Shown in pieces: positions 54,224 to 62,001 of a DNA stretch of 64,000 nt. The notes under the pieces are model-generated. The model had not been told where the DNA came from and ran no database searches. It worked only from the letters and a program-made list of their open reading frames with translations. Origin of the DNA: Streptomyces violaceoruber. Its GTDB lineage: Bacteria; Actinomycetota; Actinomycetes; Streptomycetales; Streptomycetaceae. Made by a program: the position numbers and the translations under genes. The first letter of the stretch is position 1; every line of letters starts with the position of its first letter. The stretch lies in the NCBI RefSeq assembly GCF_033406955.1, contig NZ_CP137734.1, positions 3,844,001 through 3,908,000 on the forward strand. The letters run 5' to 3'.

Positions 54224-54664
54224 GTGGCCTACGCGATCGACCGTTATCCGTGTGCGGAGTCGCCGCGCCTCGGCGCGATGAGCCTGCACCCCGTCGCCGA
54301 GTCCGTGCCCCGGGCCAGGCGCTGGTTCCGAAAGTTCGTCACTCCCTACCAGCTGTCGTGCTCGGTCGACGACTGTGTTCTGCTGCTCTCCGAGCTGGTG
54401 ACCAATGCCGTCGTCCACGGCACGTCGGACACACCCTGGCTCGTCCGCGTCGAGTGGTTCCGTGTGGAGGCGTCGCTCCGGGTCGAGGTGCACAATCCGG
54501 GGCTCCCGGAGAGCGTGCGGCTCAGGTGCCCCGAGGCCGACGACGCGCACGGGCGCGGGCTGCTGCTGGTCGACTCCGTCGCCGACTCCTGGCACGCCGG
54601 TCCCAGCCGCTTCGGCGGAACGGTGGTCTCCTTCGAGATGTCCGGCGCCTGGCCACCGTCCTGA
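54224..54664 (+). CDS. ATP-binding protein, RsbW-like anti-sigma kinase family
   Basis: 146 residues, GTG start. HATPase_c fold of the SpoIIAB/RsbW type: SVDDCVLLLSELVTNAVVHG (N box), LRVEVHNPGLPESVRLR (G1) and DAHGRGLLLVDSVADSW (G2 lid), SRFGGTVVSFEM. Such Streptomyces proteins act as small anti-sigma or regulatory kinases; partner unknown. Confidence 0.9.
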   Translation: MAYAIDRYPCAESPRLGAMSLHPVAESVPRARRWFRKFVTPYQLSCSVDDCVLLLSELVTNAVVHGTSDTPWLVRVEWFRVEASLRVEVHNPGLPESVRLRCPEADDAHGRGLLLVDSVADSWHAGPSRFGGTVVSFEMSGAWPPS

Positions 54665-54703
54665 TACGGCCGCTCACGCGAGCGCCGACCCGAAACGCCA
54701 GTC

Positions 54704-54740
54704 GGCCCCCGCCCTGCCGAGCAACAGCAGGACGGGGGCC
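54704..54740. terminator. Hairpin at the left flank of the integrated element
   Basis: 14-base stem with one mismatch (54704-54717 with 54727-54740). Just beyond the displaced gpmA 3' end, so probably the ancestral gpmA terminator, shared with the convergent ATP-binding gene. Confidence 0.7.
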
Positions 54741-54749
54741 TACCGAGGT

Positions 54750-54772
54750 GGGCCTACTTTTTCTTGCCCTGG
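54750..54772. repeat. attL-like site (displaced gpmA 3' end)
   Basis: 23-base core identical to 61075-61097 except one base; on the minus strand it still reads Gln-Gly-Lys-Lys-Lys-stop. Confidence 0.85.
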
Positions 54773-54878
54773 GTCTGCCGGGAATCTTGGTGAGCTGGGT
54801 TTCTGCTGGTCAGGGGCGGTGAGGTCGTGCGCCTGGTGGTCGTCGTTGGTCGTCATTGGGCACTGTCGAGCGCCCTCG

Positions 54879-54899
54879 GACGGCCCAGAGACGGCCCAG
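54879..54899 (+). promoter_or_regulatory. Paired arm-site candidates inside attL
   Basis: GACGGCCCAG at 54879 and again at 54890, 11 bases apart, same orientation. The same pair recurs near the other end of the element and a single copy at 58001. Tandem short repeats flanking the core are typical of integrase arm-type sites. Confidence 0.65.
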
Positions 54900-54931
54900 C
54901 TCCCTCCGTTAGTGTGGGCGGCCCGCCGACC

Positions 54932-56533
54932 TCAGCGCGAGGGGCGCCTCTTCGGGGGGACCGGGCCCGGGATCACATCCTTGCCAAGGTGCTCCTTGAT
55001 CAGGTACTTGAGTTCCGGTCCTTCGATGAGCTGGAGCCGACCATGTTGGCGGGCAAAGTCGTGGCTGGCCCTGCCGAACCACGATGTGGTGATCAGGACC
55101 CCCTTGGCAGCACGCTTGTGCTCGACCACTCCGGCGAGCGCCTGGACGGACTCAACACCCACGAGCTTGCTGTAGCGCTTCGCCTGAATGATGCACTCAC
55201 CGTTGAAGACGGGGTCCTTGCTGACGGCCACCGCATCAACGCCCTCGTCCTTTGACGCCTGGGTGTTCCAGGCCTCCATGCCGATGGCCTCGAACAGTTG
55301 GCGAATCAGGTGCTCGAACTCGGTGGGCGTCAGCTTCACCAGCACAGGCCTGCTGTCCAGGCCGGCGACTACATCCATGCTGTCCATGAGCCGGTACTTC
55401 GACAGGTCGAACTCGACGATGGGGCGGATCGGTTCGAGATCGTAGGGATTGGGAGACACCAGAGCGTTGAGTCCCCTGAGGCACTGCGCCGGATCAACCT
55501 GACTGAGACGGAGCCTCCCGAACTGCTCCCTGCTGGCGCTGAGCGTCACCAGACAGGGTGAGACCTCCTGACCCGTGGCCCGGTCGATGGTTCTCACATG
55601 GCCGTTCAGGATCACGCCATTGACGATCCGGTCCGGATCGCTCGTCAAGACCTCATGCACTGTCCTCAGAGCCACTTGTGCCAGAACGGAGGCGTAGATC
55701 TCCTTACGCTCCTTCTCCGGACGAGGCAGGACGGTCGTCTCGTCTCGGTTCTTCACGTACCGGTAGCCACGCGCGGTTGGAACGATCGCCTCAGGCGGCA
55801 TGTGGATCTCAACGAGTACGTCACCGGTGGCAGGACGGAAGGCGATTCGATGCTCGTGGGGGAAGCCCAATGGATACTCCGACGCATCCAGAACGGCTCC
55901 TAGATGAGCCTCGACCGCCGCAGGCTCCCCGGCCCTGTACGCCTCGCGCTCCTCGTCCAGCTTCGAGTTGAAGGCCGCCACCTCGTCAAGGGCCCGCGCT
56001 TCGGCCTGGCGATGCTCGGCACGCTTCCGCTCCAGCGTTGCCAGCCGCTTCTCTTCGGCCCGCCTGTGGCGATCTTGTGCCTCGACGAACCGCACACGCG
56101 CCTCGGCAACCTCAGCTTCATAGCGCTTCCTGCCAAGACCCAGGACAGCAGCCAGACCACCGGGTTCCGGTGGTACGAACTCCTCCCAGCGCGGTGAAGG
56201 CTCCGGACGAGACCAAGGACGCTCGTCTAACGCTCTCGGCGTGTGAGCCCTCCGCCGGCGCTCAAAGGTCGTTGGCGGATCGCCAACCAACGCGGCACGG
56301 AGCAACTGTCCGAGCTGCTCGACCTCGTGCTCGACCCCGATCGTGCGAACCTGCGCCTGTTCGGCCTGCTGCTCCTGATATGCGGCCTTCCGCTCGCGTT
56401 CCTGCCGCTTGCTGGCCGTCTCAGCGGCCTTGCGTTCCCGCTCCGCTTGGCGTGCCCGTTGCTCCTGGGCACGTCGTAAAGCTTGCTGGTGCCGCTGATA
56501 GTCGTTGCCTCGGCCGCTGCCCCGTTGCGCCAC
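54932..56533 (-). CDS. Mrr-type restriction endonuclease with coiled-coil N-terminus
   Basis: 533 residues from GTG 56533, which has GGAGGGG 9 bases upstream. Residues 1-75 and 130-200 are charged coiled coil (RRAQEQRARQAERERKAAET; EVAEARVRFVEAQDRHRRAE). The C-terminal 130 residues are the Mrr/PD-(D/E)xK nuclease domain: MEAWNTQASKDEGVDAVAVS and NGECIIQAKRYSKLVGVESV give the D...QAK active site, and KGVLITTSWFGRASHDFARQ follows. Mrr enzymes often cut modified foreign DNA; the middle region is not assigned. Likely the defence cargo of the element. Confidence 0.85.
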   Translation of the reverse strand: MAQRGSGRGNDYQRHQQALRRAQEQRARQAERERKAAETASKRQERERKAAYQEQQAEQAQVRTIGVEHEVEQLGQLLRAALVGDPPTTFERRRRAHTPRALDERPWSRPEPSPRWEEFVPPEPGGLAAVLGLGRKRYEAEVAEARVRFVEAQDRHRRAEEKRLATLERKRAEHRQAEARALDEVAAFNSKLDEEREAYRAGEPAAVEAHLGAVLDASEYPLGFPHEHRIAFRPATGDVLVEIHMPPEAIVPTARGYRYVKNRDETTVLPRPEKERKEIYASVLAQVALRTVHEVLTSDPDRIVNGVILNGHVRTIDRATGQEVSPCLVTLSASREQFGRLRLSQVDPAQCLRGLNALVSPNPYDLEPIRPIVEFDLSKYRLMDSMDVVAGLDSRPVLVKLTPTEFEHLIRQLFEAIGMEAWNTQASKDEGVDAVAVSKDPVFNGECIIQAKRYSKLVGVESVQALAGVVEHKRAAKGVLITTSWFGRASHDFARQHGRLQLIEGPELKYLIKEHLGKDVIPGPVPPKRRPSR

Positions 56534-57011
56534 CTGTTTGCCCCTCCCCTGGCCTGACTCCGCCACAGGGCTGCATTCCCCTTCCACCTCGCAAAATCAC
56601 GCAGGGCAGAGACGTCGCCTCAGCCGGACGGCACGGTGCACCGTGGACTCAAGTCGTCTGTGCCTCAGCCGACGACAGTCAGCCACGATGGCGGGTTTGC
56701 CAACCGACCAGGCGCGCGTGTGCCTTGCCGCACTCCCACTGGCCTCAGCCACGCTGTCGAGGTGTCGCCGACCCAGAGGAAGCTAGGACGGCCGGCCCGT
56801 GAGCACACTGCCTGAGCCATCAGCTTGGGAAGCTGCGATCACTTGGAGTTGTTAAGGTCGCTGACCTGGGCATACGGTCGGGCCCCGATGTTGCCGCGGT
56901 ACCTGGGTTCCCCGTCGTTCCCCGTTGTTCCCCGCTCAATCTGGTGCGGTTGTGGTGCGGGGCAACCGGCTATAACGACGGTCGCAGCCCGTGGGGCTCA
57001 TGACTGCTGCC
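56534..57011. other. Gap upstream of the Mrr-like gene
   Basis: About 480 bases with lower GC than the flanks and no gene I can support. It should contain the promoter of the nuclease gene. Confidence 0.4.
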
Positions 57012-57197
57012 TCAGGGGCAGCCGCACTCGACCCACTTCTGCCCGCAGATACTGCACGTCACGTCGGCCGTCCTCGGGCACACGACGTGCTCGTACCGCT
57101 CGTACCGCCCGACGCTGGACGTCCGAATCTCTTGGCCAACCTCGATCGCATCGCTACAGCGGGTGCAGGTGCTGTCGTACTTCGCCACGAAACTCAC
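57012..57197 (-). CDS. Small Cys-rich zinc-finger-like protein
   Basis: 61 residues: SFVAKYDSTCTRCSDAIEVG, YERYEHVVCPRTADVTCSIC, QKWVECGCP. Cys pairs CTRC and CSIC plus CGC suggest zinc binding. The pattern YDSTCxxC...G-E-I...HVVCP is common in small actinobacterial element-borne proteins. Function unknown. Confidence 0.7.
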   Translation of the reverse strand: MSFVAKYDSTCTRCSDAIEVGQEIRTSSVGRYERYEHVVCPRTADVTCSICGQKWVECGCP

Positions 57198-57340
57198 TTT
57201 GACTTCCTTCCATGGCGCTCGGCAGAGCGGGCATCAAGCTCGGCTGCTCTGCCTTCCGACGCACCTGTCTGAGCCCCTATGAAGCACAGGGTTCCGAGGA
57301 ACGTAGCACCCCATGTGGTTAGACACTCAGGTTCTTGATC

Positions 57341-57766
57341 TCAGGCGACCGCTGGACCAGCTCCATGACGTTCGTAGAGCTGTTTCACTTGCTTGACCCA
57401 GAAGCCGAACTTCTCATCGGCCGACGCGCTCGTGGGCAGAAGCTGGAGTTCCTTGGCCAGCTGATAGAAGCCAGAGCCAGCGTCGTTGGCACCTAGGTAG
57501 TTCACCAGGGCCGAGAGCATGACAGGCGGGTCTGAGGGCGCGACCTCTTGGTCTCGTTCCACGATCAGCCCGAGCAGATGCCCCATCGCGGCCCGTTCGT
57601 CAGCACGCTCGAAGTCGAACGGACGGCAGCCTGTTCGCCTGGCCAGGGTCACGTTGAGCTCGGTGTACGAGGTGAGTTTGCCCAGCTTCGCTCGCTCGAT
57701 GAGGAAGCCACGACCGGCATGTACCAGCTCTTCCCATTCACTGTCCGCGCGGCCGTATCCAGTCAT
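57341..57766 (-). CDS. Hypothetical protein of the integrative element
   Basis: 141 residues from ATG 57766: EELVHAGRGFLIERAKLGKL, TSYTELNVTLARRTGCRPFD, RADERAAMGHLLGLIVERDQ, VMLSALVNYLGANDAGSGFY. Looks like a folded alpha/beta protein and I believe it recurs on actinobacterial elements, but I cannot assign a family. Ribosome site is a weak GGGGGCGGG. Confidence 0.7.
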   Translation of the reverse strand: MTGYGRADSEWEELVHAGRGFLIERAKLGKLTSYTELNVTLARRTGCRPFDFERADERAAMGHLLGLIVERDQEVAPSDPPVMLSALVNYLGANDAGSGFYQLAKELQLLPTSASADEKFGFWVKQVKQLYERHGAGPAVA

Positions 57767-58023
57767 CCCGCCCCCTGAGCTACATCCACCTGTGAGCGGG
57801 AACGTACAGCGCCGGCGCAGTGCCCACAATCGCTCGATGGACTGAGCGCTGCAGCTCGGTGTTAGGGCGAGAAGCACCCCATCTTGCCCGACCGCCACCC
57901 CTAGGGGGAAAGCCCGTTCCGCTAGAACCCCTGACCTGCGGTTTCGCTGCTGCGAGGACGCGGCACACCTGTCACCGTCGGTCGGCCTCGGGGGCCCTCA
58001 GACGGCCCAGCGCTGGTAACCGC

Positions 58024-58649
58024 TCACTCAAGCGGCTGGGTCGCCACCCGCAGCTGCTCGCTGTGAGGCCAGGTGAAAGTGCGATCCGGCTCCAGACGTG
58101 CTTCTCCCCAATGGATCACGTGGATGCCGCCCTCCGGGTCGGCGGTGAAGAACAGGCACACCAGCTTCGTGGACGCACCCAGCGCCTCGAAGGTCTCGTG
58201 CAGACCCCGTACTCCTCGGTCGCGTACTCGTCATCCAGCAGGAAAAGGCCGTCCTCCGGGTCGGGCCCGTGACTCAAGAGCATGCGGCGGCGGGTAGGGG
58301 AAGCGTCAGCAGCCAGGCGCGCCCGTTCAAGAGGCCTGAGACGGTTGGCGTACTTGAAGGGAAAGAGCGCATGGTCGTTGATGACGGCGTACTCGTACCC
58401 GCGTAGATCCCGCACGGCTTCTTCCAGTTCCCGCGCGATGTCCGCCAGGTTCTCGCGCACAGCCTCCGCCAACGTCGAGCCGTAAGGGCTGCGCTTCTTC
58501 AGCCTCGCGGCGAGGTGTACTGCATGAGCACGGGTGTGGGCCCGAGCCAGTTGCTCCGGGATCGCTTCGACGAGCCTGCTGGCATGCCGCCCAAACCGCT
58601 CCGCCGCCCAACTCGACGGCTCACCCTGGTCGCCACCCAGCACGGACAT
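58024..58649 (-). pseudogene. Hypothetical protein gene broken by a one-base frameshift
   Basis: From ATG 58649 the frame encodes about 148 residues (ERFGRHASRLVEAIPEQLAR; DLRGYEYAVINDHALFPFKY; DPEDGLFLLDDEYATEEYG). Around 58205 the good sequence jumps to another frame: LHETFEALGASTKLVCLFFT, then ADPEGGIHVIHWGEARLEPD, ending at TGA 58024. A single missing base near GGGGTCTGC explains it. The full product would be about 208 residues. Could also be a sequencing error. Function unknown. Confidence 0.7.
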
Positions 58650-58738
58650 GCAGAGTCCCCCTCCCTAGGTCGTGTCCGATGGGTCGTGTGAGCTGATCAG
58701 GGACGTGGCCTACTGTTCGCTGGAACGAAGGGGGCCGC

Positions 58739-59134
58739 ATGGTGCGCGATACAGCCGAAGCAGAGACGGGGATGAAAGGGATCACGTTTCCGGCCTGGCA
58801 CGGAAAGCACTACGTGACCCTGGCTGAGCTGCTGGTTCGCTTCGGCAGCTTCGGCCTGGACCTGACGTGGCGCGTCGAATTCGACGAGATCGTCGATCCT
58901 CGCTGTCTCGAGATGGAGAGACGGTCCGCCGACGCCGGCATGGACACGTTGACACTGTTGTCGCTGACGACCCCCTTCCTCCAGCTGATCGATGCCGAAG
59001 CACGTGGGTTCGCCGGGGACGAGCTGGTGCTCGTCCTGACCGAATTCGACAGCTCCTCGTGGGAGGTCAGGGCTGTCGACGAGCGCGTACTCAGCGAACT
59101 TCGCCACCACTACCCGGGTGCCAAGGACCTCTGA
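58739..59134 (+). CDS. Hypothetical protein of the integrative element
   Basis: 131 residues, ATG behind GAAGGGGG: ITFPAWHGKHYVTLAELLVR, FGSFGLDLTWRVEFDEIVDP, FAGDELVLVLTEFDSSSWEV. Reads like a compact globular protein. No family recognised. The transposase remnant begins directly after its stop. Confidence 0.65.
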   Translation: MVRDTAEAETGMKGITFPAWHGKHYVTLAELLVRFGSFGLDLTWRVEFDEIVDPRCLEMERRSADAGMDTLTLLSLTTPFLQLIDAEARGFAGDELVLVLTEFDSSSWEVRAVDERVLSELRHHYPGAKDL

Positions 59135-59475
59135 GCCGGGGCCCTGCACTCCGGACGGAGCCAAAGACGGATCGCCGCCACGGTGACCGTCCCGTGGGAG
59201 ACGTACGCCCGCTTGTCGAAGCGCGTGGCGACGGCGCGGAAGTTCTTGAGCCGGTTTATGGTCCGCTCGACTTCGTTGCGGCGCCGGTAGATCGTCTTGT
59301 CGAACCCTGCGGGCCGGCCGCCTTGGCTGCCGCGGCGCTGGCGGTTGGCCCGCTGGCCTCTCAGTTCGGGGATCGTGTGCTTGATCTGGCGTCTGCGCAG
59401 GTGACGCCGGTTGCGGCGTGACGAATAGGCCTTATCGCCTCCGACATGGTCGGGCCGAGCGCGCGGTCGCCCACC
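59110..59475 (-). pseudogene. IS5-type transposase C-terminal remnant
   Basis: About 115 residues of a DDE transposase C-terminus: GGRPRARPDHVGGDKAYSSR, NRRHLRRRQIKHTIPELRGQ, RRNEVERTINRLKNFRAVAT, with the final catalytic Glu in RRNEVERT. The N-terminal two thirds and the start codon are missing. Upstream the frame continues only as antisense to the integrase. Confidence 0.8.
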
Positions 59476-60324
59476 AGCCTGCCGGGGTGCGGCAGTTGCA
59501 AGAGAACGGCGTCCGCCGGGTCGTATGCCCGGACGATCTACTCCAACGTGCGCGCGGCGCTCAGTGCGGCCGTGGATGACGGGCACCTTCCCCGCAACGC
59601 GTGTGCCGCCTGGTCGGTCCGGCCGCCGACCGTAGAGAACAAGCGCGTCGTGCCCTGGACACCGGAACGGGTCTTCGCCGTCCGGGCCGCCATGCCCGAG
59701 CGCTTCCAAGCCATGGTCGACCCGGGCGATGGCTGCGGGCTCCGCCAGGGCGAGACTCTGGGCGTGGCTGTCGACGCCATCGACTTCGACTCGGACACGC
59801 TCCACGTGGTCCAGCAACTGAAGCTGAGCCGCAGCAAGGCGGTGTTCGCCCCGCCGAAGGGCGGCAAGCTGCGGGGCGTTCCGCTCACCCGCCCGGTCGC
59901 TGATGCGCTCCGGGCCCATACGAAGCGCTTCCCGCCGGTCGAGATCACCTTGCCGTGGAAGGTGGCCGACGGGCCTCCGGTGACCAAGCGGCTCGTCTTC
60001 ACCGGGCCGCGCGGCGGGCACGTCTGGCGTACGTCGCTCAACGAGGAGGCGTGGAAACCGGCGCTCGCCGCGGCCGGCGTCATCCCGGTGCCCGAGCGAG
60101 GTCGGCCGTACGCGGAGTCACGCGAGAACGGCATGCACGCGCTGCGCCACTTCTACGCCTCGGTGCTCTTGGACGCGGGCGAGAACATCAAGGCCCTCGC
60201 CGAGTACCTGGGCCACTCGGGCCCGGGCCTGACGCTGCGGGTGTACGCGCATCTGATGCCGACCAGTAGCGAGTGGACCCGGAGAGCGGTCCACAATATC
60301 TACAGCGAAAGCTGGTCAGATTAG
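59470..60324 (+). pseudogene. Tyrosine integrase lacking its N-terminal domains
   Basis: The recognisable integrase sequence begins near 59525 (ARTIYSNVRAALSAAVDDGH) and its catalytic domain is intact: Arg in DGCGLRQGE, HALRHFYASVLLDAGEN (HxxRH), LGHSGPGLTLRVYAH with the Tyr nucleophile. About 150 N-terminal residues (arm-binding and most of the core-binding domain) are absent, replaced by the transposase remnant. An ATG at 59446 within the remnant would give a 292-residue fusion, but this is unlikely to be active. Confidence 0.8.
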
Positions 60325-60544
60325 ACGTCGTCCGCTTCTAATCCGCTTCACTATTTAGCGAGACACTATCCGTGATAGCTGTCGGCGAAGAAAATAACAG
60401 GCTCATTAGCTATCTTTCACGGCAGATAGATAAGTCATCCTTCGCGGCAGATATACAAGACATCGAGAGTACATCGCCAGGAGCAACTGCCGAGCCGGTT
60501 ACCCCTGATCATTATTTCGAGGGATCGGCCCGCTCACCTGGGAA

Positions 60545-60583
60545 GACGTTCCATCCATGGAACGTCTTGTTCCATCCATGGAA
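60545..60583. promoter_or_regulatory. Twin palindromes, operator candidate
   Basis: TTCCATCCATGGAA occurs at 60549 and 60570, start to start 21 bases (two helical turns). The first is extended to a perfect 10-base arm inverted repeat (60545-60554 with 60557-60566). This spacing is typical of cooperative repressor binding. Confidence 0.6.
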
Positions 60584-60716
60584 GGAAGCTAGCCGCACCT
60601 CCCAAGAAGGACTCTCGCACCCCCAACGAAGGACAGAGCGAAACCCAAGGAAGACCCTTAGCAGGGAATTTGTGGGAGCTCCCTCGGAAGGGGTAGCGTC
60701 CTGCCTGCCGAATGGT

Positions 60717-60746
60717 GAGAGCCACCCCGGGCCTGGGGTGGCTCTC
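60717..60746. terminator. 12-bp perfect hairpin
   Basis: GAGAGCCACCCC pairs with GGGGTGGCTCTC around a GGGCCT loop. Could end a transcript reading through the low-GC gap. Confidence 0.55.
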
Positions 60747-60808
60747 GTCTCCGTCGGCGCATTGCAAGATCCGTAGCAGGATGCCGAAACGCACAACTGG
60801 AGAAGGAC

Positions 60809-60991
60809 ATGTTGTCACGCCCTGGCCTCGCGCTCTACCTGGCACCCCGAGAGCTCCCGTTCATCCTCGTCGGCGGCGCGATCGGCGCCCTCGGCGCCTG
60901 GTCCGCAGCACCCATGGCGGCCGCTGCCTTGACGACGTTCCTGGTGGCCTTCCAGGTGAAGGCCGAGATCCTCACGAAGCCCCGCTCATGA
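60809..60991 (+). CDS. Small membrane protein at the right end of the element
   Basis: 60 residues, ATG behind GGAGAAGGAC. One or two hydrophobic segments (LPFILVGGAIGALGAWSAAP, AAALTTFLVAFQVKAEIL). Good ribosome site supports translation. Function unknown. Confidence 0.6.
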   Translation: MLSRPGLALYLAPRELPFILVGGAIGALGAWSAAPMAAAALTTFLVAFQVKAEILTKPRS

Positions 60992-60996
60992 CCGAA

Positions 60997-61017
60997 CACG
61001 GCCCAGCGACGGCCCAG
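60997..61017 (+). promoter_or_regulatory. Paired arm-site candidates inside attR
   Basis: CACGGCCCAG at 60997 and GACGGCCCAG at 61008, 11 bases apart, same orientation and spacing as the pair at 54879. Lies 58 bases inside the right core repeat. Confidence 0.65.
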
Positions 61018-61029
61018 AGGTAGCGAAAA

Positions 61030-61064
61030 GCCCCCTCCCGGCGGAGAAACCGCAGGTAGGGGGC
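61030..61064. terminator. gpmA terminator provided by the element
   Basis: Outer stem GCCCCCT/AGGGGGC with an inner GCGG/CCGC, 15 bases beyond the gpmA stop and inside the element. Confidence 0.6.
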
Positions 61065-61074
61065 CTATTCGTGC

Positions 61075-61097
61075 GGGCCTACTTCTTCTTGCCCTGG
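61075..61097. repeat. attR-like site at the gpmA 3' end
   Basis: Right copy of the 23-bp direct repeat; covers the gpmA stop codon and last six codons. Confidence 0.85.
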
Positions 61098-61840
61098 TTC
61101 TTCACGGCCTCGATCGCCGCCGCGGCCGCGTCCGGGTCGAGGTACGTGCCGCCCGGGTTCAGGGGCTTGAACTCGGCGTTGAGTTCGTAGGAGAGCGGGA
61201 TGCCCGTCGGGATGTTCAGGCCCGCGATGTCGGCGTCGGAGATGCCGTCGAGGTGCTTGACGAGGGCGCGGAGGGAGTTGCCGTGCGCCGCCACCAGGAC
61301 CGTGCGGCCGGTGAGGAGGTCGGGGACGATCGCGTCGAACCAGTACGGGAGCATCCGGCCGACGACGTCCTTCAGGCACTCCGTCTGCGGGCGCAGCTCC
61401 GGCGGGAGCATCGCGTAACGCGGGTCGGAGAACTGGGAGTACTCGGCGTCGCGGTCCAGCGCGGGCGGCGGGGTGTCGTAGGAGCGGCGCCACAGCATGA
61501 ACTGCTCCTCGCCGAACTCGGCGAGGGTCTGGGCCTTGTCCTTGCCCTGGAGGGCGCCGTAGTGGCGCTCGTTCAGGCGCCAGTGGCGGTGGACCGGGAT
61601 CCAGTGGCGGTCGGCGGCCTCCAGCGCGAGCTGGGCCGTGCGGATCGCGCGCTTCTGGACGGACGTGTGGACCACGTCGGGCAGCAGGCCGGCGTCCTTG
61701 AGCAGCTCGCCGCCGCGCGTCGCCTCCTTCTCGCCCTTCGGGGTGAGGTTGACGTCCACCCAGCCGGTGAACAGGTTCTTCTCGTTCCACTCGCTCTCGC
61801 CGTGGCGGAGGAGGATCAGCTTGTACGGTGCGTCGGCCAT
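61079..61840 (-). CDS. gpmA: 2,3-bisphosphoglycerate-dependent phosphoglycerate mutase
   Basis: 253 residues, standard length. RHGESEWN (catalytic His in the N-terminal [20 protein letters not shown]), [17 protein letters not shown], and [18 protein letters not shown] with the second His. Interconverts 3- and 2-phosphoglycerate in glycolysis. The C-terminal QGKKK falls in the element's attachment core, so the reading frame is intact after integration. Confidence 0.97.
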
Positions 61841-62001
61841 GCTTCCGAGCGTAATCCAAGGCCCTGATCCCCCGCGCGTGCGCCCGGTGGGCGGACGGTT
61901 GACGGGAAGTGTTAATTGGATGGCTTCCCCGAGAGAGCCGTTTGTAAGTTGTGCCTACCGCATCAGCCGCTTACGGCGATCTCAATCACCTCGGGGGACC
62001 C

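Larger units (their letters stand above)
60325..60808. other. Low-GC gap with repeated palindromes and a hairpin
   Basis: Distinctly A/T-rich compared with the genome. Contains twin copies of the palindrome TTCCATCCATGGAA (60549-60562 and 60570-60583) and a 12-base-pair hairpin at 60717-60746. An open frame at 60372-60776 has no ribosome site and unnatural composition, so I do not call it a gene. Confidence 0.6.
54750..61097. mobile_element. Decayed integrative element inserted in the gpmA 3' end
   Basis: Flanked by 23-bp direct repeats at 54750-54772 and 61075-61097 (22/23 identical) that include the last codons and stop of gpmA. Inside are a tyrosine integrase remnant, a transposase remnant, an Mrr-like nuclease, small genes and a frameshifted gene. 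No replication, transfer or capsid genes are present. The element restores the gpmA reading frame on its right side. Confidence 0.85.

Noticed and set aside
59446..59528. Functional integrase start at ATG 59446
   Set aside because: This ATG lies in antisense transposase sequence; the first 25 residues do not look like an integrase N-terminus.
60372..60776. 134-residue protein in the low-GC gap
   Set aside because: No ribosome site, crosses palindromes and hairpin, and composition is unlike a folded protein.
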